A program made the translations under genes and the position numbers. 64,000 nt of DNA from Agrococcus jenensis (lineage in GTDB: Bacteria; Actinomycetota; Actinomycetes; Actinomycetales; Microbacteriaceae), in the NCBI RefSeq assembly GCF_003752465.1, contig NZ_RKHJ01000001.1:744001-808000 (forward strand). Direction: 5' to 3'. The notes below the pieces were generated by a model. It was given only the letters and a program-made list of their open reading frames with translations, made no database searches and was not told the origin of the DNA. This document shows positions 56,187-63,054 of this stretch, in pieces. Position 1 is the stretch's first letter, and every line of letters starts with the position of its first letter.

Positions 56187-57125
56187 ATGAACCGGCGTGC
56201 GGAGCTACCCGAGCCGTTCGCCGACGGCCCGTTCTCCGTCGCGACGGCGCTCACCCGAGGCGTCTCGCCGAGCAGGCTCCGCAGCCGCGACCTGACGACG
56301 CCCTTCACCGGCGTGCGCACCCGGGGAGAGCCGGTAGATGTCGCCGAGCATGCCGCCGCGTTCGCTCAGCACCTGCGATCTGGTCACGTGTTCGCCGGCA
56401 TGACGTCGGCTCGGCTGTGGGAGCTGCCCGTCGCCTCTCGGTGGACCCGCGCTGAAGCGCTGGTCATCGGTGTCCCGGCCGGAACGACGCGGACGCGCGC
56501 ACGTGGCGTGCGCGCACGCGAGTTCGACGCGACACGGCTCTCGTCAGGCACGCTCGACGGACTGCCACTCCTGGGCCCTGCCTCGACCGTCATGTCGATG
56601 GCGAGGGAGACGAGCCACGAGGACCTCGTGGTGCTCATCGAAGCGCTCGTCACCCCGTCGACGCACTACCCGGATCTGCGCATGCCCCGGCGGCCGTTCA
56701 CGGACCTCGAGACCCTCCTCGAGTTCGGTGCGCGCTGCCGAGGCATGCACGGTGCCATGGCATTCCTGGCTGCGGTGACCGCTGCCCGCGCCGGCGCCGA
56801 GTCCCCGCAGGAGACGCGCTCGCGGCTCGCGATCGTCGCGGCCGGGCTGCCGGAGCCCGCCGTGCAGCTCGAGGTGTGGGTCGACGAGGAGTTGCGCGCA
56901 GTGATCGACCTCGCCTACCCGGAGTGGAAGATCGCGATCGAGTACGAGGGCGAGCATCACCTGACCGATCCGGCGCAGTGGGCGAAGGACATCCGTCGGC
57001 AGGAGCTGCTCGAGTCGCTCGGGTGGATCGTCATCCGCGTGACGAAGGCCGACCTGCGGAACGGCGGAGCCGTGCTCGTGCAGCGTGTCCGCGCGGCCCT
57101 GGCGCGACGAGGTGTCCCCAGCTGA
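56187..57125 (+). CDS. DUF559-type endonuclease-fold protein
   Basis: 312 residues. N-terminal part (1-150) resembles AbiEi/transcriptional-regulator-like sequence (GVSPSRLRSRDL, AGMTSARLWELP). C-terminal part has the PD-(D/E)xK-like core ESPQETRSRL, AVIDLAYPEWKIAIEYEGEHH and DIRRQELLESLGWIVIRVTKADL (in pieces), as in DUF559/Vsr-like proteins. Many actinobacteria carry multiple copies of this family; function is not established. ATG 56187 chosen, since the ATG at 56179 is closed by a stop at once. Bracketed by two copies of one inverted repeat. Confidence 0.8.
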   Translation: MNRRAELPEPFADGPFSVATALTRGVSPSRLRSRDLTTPFTGVRTRGEPVDVAEHAAAFAQHLRSGHVFAGMTSARLWELPVASRWTRAEALVIGVPAGTTRTRARGVRAREFDATRLSSGTLDGLPLLGPASTVMSMARETSHEDLVVLIEALVTPSTHYPDLRMPRRPFTDLETLLEFGARCRGMHGAMAFLAAVTAARAGAESPQETRSRLAIVAAGLPEPAVQLEVWVDEELRAVIDLAYPEWKIAIEYEGEHHLTDPAQWAKDIRRQELLESLGWIVIRVTKADLRNGGAVLVQRVRAALARRGVPS

Positions 57126-57127
57126 TC

Positions 57128-57180
57128 TCCGGTACCGATCTGCGGGTCGTGGCGTCGTGCACCCGCAGATCGGTACCGGA
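57128..57180. repeat. Intergenic inverted repeat, copy 2
   Basis: Perfect 20-bp arms 57128-57147 and 57161-57180 with a 13-nt loop. The left arm shares CCGGTACCGATCTGCGG with copy 1, and the right arm shares CCGCAGATCGGTA and CGGAAACA. It begins two bases after the DUF559 stop. Confidence 0.88.
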
Positions 57181-57230
57181 AACAGGCTCGAGCGGGCTCA
57201 GTCGGGCAGGGTGAGGGGATGGAGACCCGG

Positions 57231-57740
57231 ATGTCGAGCGTCGAGCTGCTGCTCGACGAGGGCGCGGAGGCGCAGGTGCGGGCTGAGTGGACCGCGCTCG
57301 CGGACGCAGGGCTGTCGAGCCTCGCCCGGCACGACGCGGCGAGCAATCGGCCCCACGTGACCCTGCTCGCTCGGGTCGGGCTGCCGGCGCTGCCGCTCGA
57401 GCAGGTCGAGCTCCCCGTGCCCCTCGTGCCCGTTCCCCTCGTGCTCGGCCCGCCGATGCTGCTCGGGTCCGGCGACCGCCGCGTGCTCGCGCGGGCCGTG
57501 CTGCCGAGCCCGGCCCTCCTCGCGCTGCAGGCGACGATCCGCGAGGCGGCGGGGCCCGCCGACGACGAGCACTTCCTCCCCGGACGCTGGCTGCCGCACG
57601 TGACGCTCGCCCGGCGGCTGCGCCTCGTCGACATCCCGACCGCCCTCGCGCTCCTGGGCGAGCCCATCGACGCATCCGCCGTCGCGATCCGTTACTGGGA
57701 TCCCGCGACGGCCACCCTCACGACGCTCGCGAGCAGCTGA
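57231..57740 (+). CDS. 2'-5' RNA ligase / cyclic phosphodiesterase-like protein
   Basis: 169 residues. Two HxT-type motifs mark the 2H phosphoesterase fold: PHVTLLARVG near 42-51 and LPHVTLARRL near 122-131. The repeated half-domain layout fits the 2'-5' RNA ligase (LigT-like) family, which acts on 2',3'-cyclic phosphates or 2'-5' linkages. In-frame ATGs at 57219 and 57231; the latter has GGAG six bases upstream and is preferred. Convergent with the MarR gene 12 bp away. Confidence 0.88.
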   Translation: MSSVELLLDEGAEAQVRAEWTALADAGLSSLARHDAASNRPHVTLLARVGLPALPLEQVELPVPLVPVPLVLGPPMLLGSGDRRVLARAVLPSPALLALQATIREAAGPADDEHFLPGRWLPHVTLARRLRLVDIPTALALLGEPIDASAVAIRYWDPATATLTTLASS

Positions 57741-57752
57741 CGAAGCGGGCGC

Positions 57753-58364
57753 CTAGCGCGCCGGCCAGGCGTCGGCAAGGCGCGTCAGCAGGCGCGCGAG
57801 CTCGGCTCGCTCGGCGGGCGTGAGCGCCTCGGCCGCGATCGCGACCTCGGCGGCCCGCTCCTCCGCGTGCGCGGCGATGTGCGCGCGGCCCGCCTTGGTC
57901 GCCTCGATCACGACGCGACGGCCGTCACGGGGATCGGGGATGCGACGCACCAGGCCCGCGTCGGCGAGCGACTGGATGAGCCGGGACGCACGCGGCTGAT
58001 CGACGCCGATGGCGTGCCCGAGGTCGGTGATCGACGACGGCTGCTCAGCGCGCACGACCGCGTGCAGCATCCGCCGAGCGCCCATCGCCCCGCGCATGCC
58101 TCGCGCGGCGAACGGCCCTCCGCGGCTCGCACCGTCGCCGCGGAGGTCGTCCTGGCCACCGTCACCGTGCGAAGGTCCGCCATGGCCGCGCGGTCCAAAG
58201 CCGTGCGGTCCGCCGTGCCCGATCGGGTGCCCACCGGGTCCGAACGGCGGTCCGCCGCGTCCCGGCCGCGGCGGCCGGCGCATGCCGATGCGATCGAGCG
58301 CATCGGCGATCTGCTGGGTCTCGGGGCTGGGATCCGCGCTGGGCTCTTGACGTCCGTCCGACAT
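57753..58364 (-). CDS. MarR-family regulator with Gly/His-rich insert
   Basis: 203 residues. An N-terminal helix (12-28) is followed by a Gly/His/Pro-rich stretch (about 30-85, with GHGGPHGFGPRGHGGPSHG), then a MarR winged helix (95-165: SSITDLGHAIGVDQPRASRLI, the wing RIPDPRDGRRVVIE) and a C-terminal dimerisation helix. An insert of 55 low-complexity residues between helix 1 and the DNA-binding domain is unusual for MarR; ten or so histidines could bind metal. It is divergent from a very His-rich protein, whose HGFG units recur in this insert. Palindromes in the shared promoter are the likely operators. Confidence 0.85.
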   Translation of the reverse strand: MSDGRQEPSADPSPETQQIADALDRIGMRRPPRPGRGGPPFGPGGHPIGHGGPHGFGPRGHGGPSHGDGGQDDLRGDGASRGGPFAARGMRGAMGARRMLHAVVRAEQPSSITDLGHAIGVDQPRASRLIQSLADAGLVRRIPDPRDGRRVVIEATKAGRAHIAAHAEERAAEVAIAAEALTPAERAELARLLTRLADAWPAR

Positions 58365-58401
58365 GTATGTCACTCTACATGTACATGCACAATGACATGT
58401 A
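58361..58401. promoter_or_regulatory. Operator palindromes between MarR and His-rich gene
   Basis: Four CATGTA/TACATG half-sites form two overlapping inverted repeats: ACATGTA-N8-TACATGT (58361-58382) and TACATG-N8-CATGTA (58382-58401). They lie at the MarR start codon and upstream of the divergent gene, positions suited to autoregulation plus control of the neighbour. AT-rich relative to surroundings. Confidence 0.75.
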
Positions 58402-58470
58402 GTTGCACCGCCCTCCGGACGGGTTGCAGCAGCGGCCGGATGGCCGCCCCACCATCGAGAGGAGATCGCC

Positions 58471-59163
58471 ATGCGATCCGACGACCACGTCACCGACGAC
58501 GGTCAGCCCACCGACGGGCTCGACCGCACCGCTCCCGCGCAGCACGACGCTGCCGAGCAGCACGACGCTGCCGAGCAGCACGACGCTCCGGAGCAGCACG
58601 ACGCTGCCCCGCTCCCGCACGAGCCTGACGCCGAGCAGCACCACGCTGCGGAGCACGAGCACGCCGAGCACCCGCACCACGACCCGGACGCACACCGGCA
58701 CCCCGCCGGACACGGCTGCGGCCGCGGCCACCACGACCGGCACGGCTTCGGCCGCGAGCACGGTCACCACGACGACTGGCACGGCTTCGGCCGCGAGCAC
58801 GGCGATCACCGTGCGCGTGCCGACCACCCGCGCGGGCACCGCTGGGGCCCGGGCGAGCAGCCCCACGGCCACGACCACGGTGAGCAGCCGCTCGGCTCCG
58901 CTCCAGGCTTCGGCCCGCGGGAGCACGGCTTCGCCCACCGGGAGCACGGCTTCGCCCCGCACCGCCACGGCTTCGGCCACGGCGGTCGAGGACGGCCGAC
59001 GCTCGCGCGCAGCATCGTGAAGTCTGCGCGGCGCATCCGCCACTCCGGCCTCACGCCGGAGCAGCTGCAGCACCGCATCGCGACCACGGTCAGCCACGCC
59101 GACTACGTCACCACCATGCGCACGCTGCGGCGCATCGGCATGGATCTGCGCCACCAGCGCTGA
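58471..59163 (+). CDS. Histidine-rich repeat protein, probable metal-binding
   Basis: 230 residues with about 40 histidines. N-terminal third has four tandem (A/P)EQHDA units and AEHEHAEHPHH; the middle has GHHDRHGFGREHGHHDDWHG and repeats of HGFGREHG/REHGFAH. Only the last 50 residues (SIVKSARRIRHSGLTPEQLQ to the end, including VSHADYVTTMRTLRRIGMDL) look folded. One Cys. No signal peptide or membrane helix, so cytoplasmic. Nickel, zinc or copper storage is the obvious guess but is not shown. Starts behind GAGAGGAG. Confidence 0.8.
   Translation: MRSDDHVTDDGQPTDGLDRTAPAQHDAAEQHDAAEQHDAPEQHDAAPLPHEPDAEQHHAAEHEHAEHPHHDPDAHRHPAGHGCGRGHHDRHGFGREHGHHDDWHGFGREHGDHRARADHPRGHRWGPGEQPHGHDHGEQPLGSAPGFGPREHGFAHREHGFAPHRHGFGHGGRGRPTLARSIVKSARRIRHSGLTPEQLQHRIATTVSHADYVTTMRTLRRIGMDLRHQR
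58537..58608 (+). repeat. Four tandem 18-bp units in His-rich gene
   Basis: Units begin at 58537, 58555, 58573 and 58591; unit 2 and unit 4 are identical and the others differ at two or fewer positions (GAGCAGCACGACGCTGCC). They encode EQHDAA-type hexapeptides. Near-identity suggests recent slippage expansion. Confidence 0.9.
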
Positions 59164-59183
59164 CTCTGACCGAGCACCAGGGC

Positions 59184-59203
59184 GCCCTCGCTTCGGCGAG
59201 GGC
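59184..59203 (+). terminator. Hairpin terminator after His-rich gene
   Basis: GCCCTCGC-TTCG-GCGAGGGC: perfect 8-bp stem with the very stable TTCG tetraloop, 20 bp after the stop and before the convergent gene. Confidence 0.88.
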
Positions 59204-59214
59204 GTCCTCGTGCG

Positions 59215-60117
59215 TCACACCAGCGGGTCGGTCGGCAGCACCCGCTCCGCCTCGAACGACGGATGCGCGAGCACCCGGCCGATCAGCCGCGCGCTGCCGC
59301 CGATGAGCGTCGTGTCGAGGTCCAGGTCGGTCGCGACCATCCATGCGGGAGACGCGTCGGGCTCGGCCGGCCAGAGCAGGTTGGGCGTGCGCCCGTCGCC
59401 CTCCCACCCTCCGGGCCGCCAGCCCAGCCCTGCTGCCTCGACCCACGTCGGGTCGGTCAACGAGACGAGCCGCCCGCGCAGCAGCACGTGCCCGCGCCCC
59501 TGGTGCTCCCTCGGCAGTCCGAGTACGTGGCCATGCCGCATCGCGTCGACGACGTCAGGATCGATGGACGCGCGCAGTTCGGCGATGTGCGCATCCTCGG
59601 CGTCGCGCCGAGCGCGCCAGTCGGCGAGCAGACCGCTCATCGAGTCATCAGCCGCGGCGAAGACGCTGACCGAGCTCATGTCGAGCCCGCTCCCCTCCCA
59701 GACCGCGGCGAGCACGTCGGCCTCGCCGTGCTCGTCGAGCAGCAACTGCGCGAGCGCGGTCAGCAGCGGCAGCGGGATGTCGCCCTGGTGCGGCTCGTTC
59801 AGCCAGCCACCATCGGGCATCTCGAACTGCTGCTCGCCGAAGCGGGCGAGCCACGCCGTGTACGGCTGGCTGCGGCTCGCGCGATCGCCGATCAGCTCGG
59901 CAGCCTCCGCCCAGGTGATCTCGCGCGACGCGAACTGGAGGTTGCCCCACGCATCCATCTCGTCCGTCGGCACGTCGAGCGACGCCGGGTGCAGGATGCG
60001 CGCGCACGCCTCGAAGACGGGCGGCACGACCGCGCTGACCGAGAAGTCCTCGCGCAGCGCCTCCTGCACCCATCGCGCGACCTCGACCTCGTGCTCGACG
60101 CGGAGCGGCCCGGCCAT
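59215..60117 (-). CDS. Hypothetical protein linked to dcd
   Basis: 300 residues, soluble, no recognised family. Distinct stretches are AWGNLQFASREITWAEAAELI (in part), PDGGWLNEPHQGD, DEHGEADVLAAVWEGSG and a C-terminal half with RGHVLLRGRLVSL and WMVATDLDLDTTLIGGSARL. Its ATG is 10 bp after the dcd stop, so it is probably cotranscribed with dCTP deaminase; whether it shares a role is unknown. Normal codon bias suggests a real gene. Confidence 0.65.
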   Translation of the reverse strand: MAGPLRVEHEVEVARWVQEALREDFSVSAVVPPVFEACARILHPASLDVPTDEMDAWGNLQFASREITWAEAAELIGDRASRSQPYTAWLARFGEQQFEMPDGGWLNEPHQGDIPLPLLTALAQLLLDEHGEADVLAAVWEGSGLDMSSVSVFAAADDSMSGLLADWRARRDAEDAHIAELRASIDPDVVDAMRHGHVLGLPREHQGRGHVLLRGRLVSLTDPTWVEAAGLGWRPGGWEGDGRTPNLLWPAEPDASPAWMVATDLDLDTTLIGGSARLIGRVLAHPSFEAERVLPTDPLV

Positions 60118-60127
60118 CGCCCGAGCC

Positions 60128-60706
60128 TCAGTCGATCCGCGTGCGGTGGAAGCTCTGGAACGAGCGGGACGCCGTCGGTCCGCGCTGCCCCTGGTAGCGG
60201 TTGAGGTTCGGGCCCTGCCCGTACGGGTGCTCCGAGGGCGACGAGAGCTGGAAGTAGCAGACCTGCCCGATCTTCATGCCCGGCCACAGCTTGATCGGCA
60301 GCGTCGACACGTTCGAGAGCTCGAGCGTGACGTGGCCCGAGAAGCCCGGGTCGATGAAGCCAGCGGTCGAGTGCGTCAAGAGCCCCAGGCGTCCGAGCGA
60401 CGACTTGCCCTCGAGGCGGGCGGCGACGTCGTCCGGGAGCGTCACGCGCTCGTACGTGGCGCCGAGCACGAACTCGCCCGGGTGCAGGATGAACGCCTCG
60501 TCCGGCCCGACCTCGACGAGCCGCGTGAGCTCAGGCTGGTCCTCGGCGGGATCGATGAACGGGTACTTGTGGTTGTCGAACAGCCGGAAGCCCTTGTCGA
60601 GCCGCACGTCGACGCTCGACGGCTGCACCATGCCGAGGTCGAGGGGGTCGAGGGCAAGGTCGCCGGACGCGAGTCGGGCGCGGATGTCGCGGTCGCTGAG
60701 CAGCAC
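60128..60706 (-). CDS. dcd: dCTP deaminase (dUMP-forming, bifunctional)
   Basis: 192 residues. [12 protein letters not shown] at the start, [16 protein letters not shown], the catalytic [20 protein letters not shown] and [11 protein letters not shown] with the active-site Glu, plus the C-terminal [19 protein letters not shown]. The HSTAGFID and TLELSN forms match the bifunctional dCTP deaminase-dUTPase of actinobacteria such as Mycobacterium, converting dCTP directly to dUMP for thymidylate synthesis. Divergent from a small gene at 60797. Confidence 0.95.
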   Translation of the reverse strand: MLLSDRDIRARLASGDLALDPLDLGMVQPSSVDVRLDKGFRLFDNHKYPFIDPAEDQPELTRLVEVGPDEAFILHPGEFVLGATYERVTLPDDVAARLEGKSSLGRLGLLTHSTAGFIDPGFSGHVTLELSNVSTLPIKLWPGMKIGQVCYFQLSSPSEHPYGQGPNLNRYQGQRGPTASRSFQSFHRTRID

Positions 60707-60796
60707 GCGCCGAGCGTATCGCCCGCCATCTCGCCCATGTCGCGCTCAGCCTGGAGGAGGAAGATGGAGGCACGACGATCGGCGGAGGAGGCGACC

Positions 60797-61258
60797 ATGG
60801 CGGTACATCGCAATCGGCGCCTCGAGGACTGGATCGACCTCGCGGCTGCCGCGATCGAGCGGGCGCGCGCGTCGCTCGGCGACGCCGAGGTCGCGCGCCG
60901 CACCGAGGCCTCGGTCTCGGACGCCGACTACGAGACCACCGTGCGCGTGCTGCGCACACTGGGCCGCGACCTGCAGTCCACCGGCCCCGACCTGAGCGCG
61001 CTCGATGCGCGGCTGCGCGGCGCGGCCCACGGCGAGCACGCACCGCACGTTCCGTCGGCGCCGGAGGATGCGGCGGAAGACGCCGGGGACGCTCCTGCAG
61101 CGGGGCGCCCGCTCGAGCGCGGCCCGCAGGCGACGCTCGACGAGCTGTCCGCAGACGACCTGAACGAGCGCGGGGTGCGCCCGGCCGACCTCGCGAAGCG
61201 GCTCGCGCGGCTGCGGAACCCGATCATGCCCCACCCGCGTCAGGGCCGAGCCAAGTAG
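60797..61258 (+). CDS. Hypothetical protein sharing a module with the His-rich protein
   Basis: 153 residues. Residues 10-60 hold a helical segment ending VSDADYETTVRVLRTLGRDL, which matches VSHADYVTTMRTLRRIGMDL at the end of the His-rich protein 2 kb upstream. After an Ala/Glu/Pro linker the C-terminus ends NPIMPHPRQGRAK. No signal peptide. The start follows GGAGGAGG. Single gene, convergent with DUF1206. Function unknown; shared module suggests a common partner. Confidence 0.7.
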   Translation: MAVHRNRRLEDWIDLAAAAIERARASLGDAEVARRTEASVSDADYETTVRVLRTLGRDLQSTGPDLSALDARLRGAAHGEHAPHVPSAPEDAAEDAGDAPAAGRPLERGPQATLDELSADDLNERGVRPADLAKRLARLRNPIMPHPRQGRAK

Positions 61259-61265
61259 GTCCGGC

Positions 61266-62117
61266 TCAGCGCGCCCAGACGCCGCGCGCGACGCAGTAGA
61301 CGCCGTAGACGATCAGTCCGACGGCGATCGCGACGAGCGCGACCACGCCGCCCGGGACCGTGGTGAGCGACTGGAGCGCGCCGTCGAGGCCGCCGGTCTC
61401 GCCCGGGTCGTGCCGCACGGCCCCGACGACGAACAGGCCGCCGACGATCGTCACCGCGACCCCCTTCGCGATGAAGCCCGGGGCGCCGAGCGCCTCGACG
61501 ATGCGTCGGAAGCGCCGCGGCGGGGCGACGTCCTCGAAGAACGTGCGCCGGGCGCCGCGGATCACGAAGGCGATGCCGACGCCGGCGATCACCAGTCCGG
61601 CGACGCCGAGCAGCCACGGCCCGACCGGATGCTGCAGCACGCCCGTCGAGAACGACTCCGTCGCGTCCTCGCCGTCGACCGACCCGCCGAGCGCGAAGAC
61701 GAGCGCGGTGCCGCCGACGACCGCGTGGCCGATGCCGCGGCCCGCCGCGCGCATCGCGTTGCGCCGCTCGTCGCGCGAGTCCGCGACGGCGATCACGAAC
61801 GCGTGCAGCGCGAGCGCGACGAGCGCGACCCCGACCACCCACAGCGCCAGGCCGCCGACCGGAGTCTCGCGCAGGGCGCGCATCGCACCGGACTGATCGG
61901 CCGAGCCGCCAGCCCCGAACGCGACGCTCAGGCCGATGCCGCCGATCACCACGTGCACGACGCCGTTCGCCGACTGCCCCGCCGCCTCGACCCAGGAGGT
62001 CGCGCGGTGGTCCTCGACTCCCGCTGCGGCGTCCTGCGCCTTGCGTGCCGGGCTGTGGGATGCGCCGCCCGCGCCGTCGGCGCGCGCCGGCACCTCCGGC
62101 CGCGCGTCGCCCGTCAT
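61266..62117 (-). CDS. DUF1206 membrane protein, second of tandem pair
   Basis: 283 residues, six transmembrane helices in three pairs, as in DUF1206. Each pair starts with a G/A-rich helix after a motif such as VEAAGQSANGVVHVVIGGIG, then AAGRGIGHAVVGGTALVF and ALGAPGFIAKGVAVTIVGG, showing an internal threefold repeat. Its ATG lies 11 bp after the stop of the first copy, so they are cotranscribed. Unknown function; related genes are widespread in actinobacteria. Confidence 0.88.
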   Translation of the reverse strand: MTGDARPEVPARADGAGGASHSPARKAQDAAAGVEDHRATSWVEAAGQSANGVVHVVIGGIGLSVAFGAGGSADQSGAMRALRETPVGGLALWVVGVALVALALHAFVIAVADSRDERRNAMRAAGRGIGHAVVGGTALVFALGGSVDGEDATESFSTGVLQHPVGPWLLGVAGLVIAGVGIAFVIRGARRTFFEDVAPPRRFRRIVEALGAPGFIAKGVAVTIVGGLFVVGAVRHDPGETGGLDGALQSLTTVPGGVVALVAIAVGLIVYGVYCVARGVWAR

Positions 62118-62128
62118 CGTCCGCCGGT

Positions 62129-62971
62129 TCAGCGTGACCAGAGGCCGCGGGCGAAGCAGTAGACGCCGTAGAGCATGAGCCCGACCGCGATGGCGATGAG
62201 CGCGATCACGCCGCCCGGCACGGTCGTGAGCGACTGGAGCGCGCCATCGAGGCCACCGGCCTCCTCCGGGTCGTGCCGCACAGCCGCGATGACGAAGAGC
62301 GCACCGACGATGACGATCGCGACGCCCTTCGCGATGTAGCCGGCGGTCCCGAGGACGTCGACGAGGCGGCGCCAGCGGGCGGGCGGCGCGACGTCCTCGC
62401 GGAACTTGCGCTTGGCGCCCTTGACGACGAAGTAGACGCCGATGGCGGCGATGCCCGCGCCGATGAGACCGACGAGCAGGGCACCGAACGGGTTCGACAT
62501 GAGCTGCGCCGAGAACGACTCGGTCTGCGACTCGCCGTCCGAGGTGCCGCCCGTCGCGACGACGAGCGCCGTGGCACCGACGGCGGCGTAGGCCACGCCG
62601 CGTCCGGCCTCCTTGAGCGCGTCCTTCCACCCGCGGCGCGACGCAGCCACGGCCGCGACGAACGCGAGCAGCGCGAGCGCGATCAGCGCGAGCCCGACCG
62701 CCCAGAGCGCCACGCTGCCGAGCGGCGACTCCTGGATCGCCCGCATGGCCCCGGACTGATCGGCCGAGCCGCCGCCGCCGAACGCGACGCCGAGCGCGAT
62801 GGCGCCGATCGCGAAGTGCACGATGCCGTTGGCGATCTGACCGGCACCCGTGACCCAGTCCGCCGCGCGATGCCGCTCGGCACCCGCCGCCGCATCCTGT
62901 GCCTTGTCGGTCGCCCAGCCAGCCGCATCCTTGGCCGACGCCGCGGCGCTCGACCGCCCATCTCGGTTCAT
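62129..62971 (-). CDS. DUF1206 membrane protein, first of tandem pair
   Basis: 280 residues with the same threefold helical-pair repeat: VTGAGQIANGIVHFAIGAIA, KEAGRGVAYAAVGATALVV and LGTAGYIAKGVAIVIVGALF. Identity to the second copy is high through the membrane regions (QSGAMRA near 75, GGLDGALQSLTTVPGG near the end), pointing to a tandem duplication. The N-terminus is Lys/Ala/Asp-rich and cytoplasmic. Divergent from the DUF4062 gene. Confidence 0.88.
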   Translation of the reverse strand: MNRDGRSSAAASAKDAAGWATDKAQDAAAGAERHRAADWVTGAGQIANGIVHFAIGAIALGVAFGGGGSADQSGAMRAIQESPLGSVALWAVGLALIALALLAFVAAVAASRRGWKDALKEAGRGVAYAAVGATALVVATGGTSDGESQTESFSAQLMSNPFGALLVGLIGAGIAAIGVYFVVKGAKRKFREDVAPPARWRRLVDVLGTAGYIAKGVAIVIVGALFVIAAVRHDPEEAGGLDGALQSLTTVPGGVIALIAIAVGLMLYGVYCFARGLWSR

Positions 62972-63054
62972 GACCCCACGCTAACGCTCAAGAGTGTCGA
63001 TGGTTTCTCATCAAGGATCTGGCGTCCGCGTCGCGGCGGGGCCAAGATGTGGCC

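Noticed and set aside
58537..58608. CRISPR array
   Set aside because: Tandem 18-bp units without spacers, inside an open reading frame.
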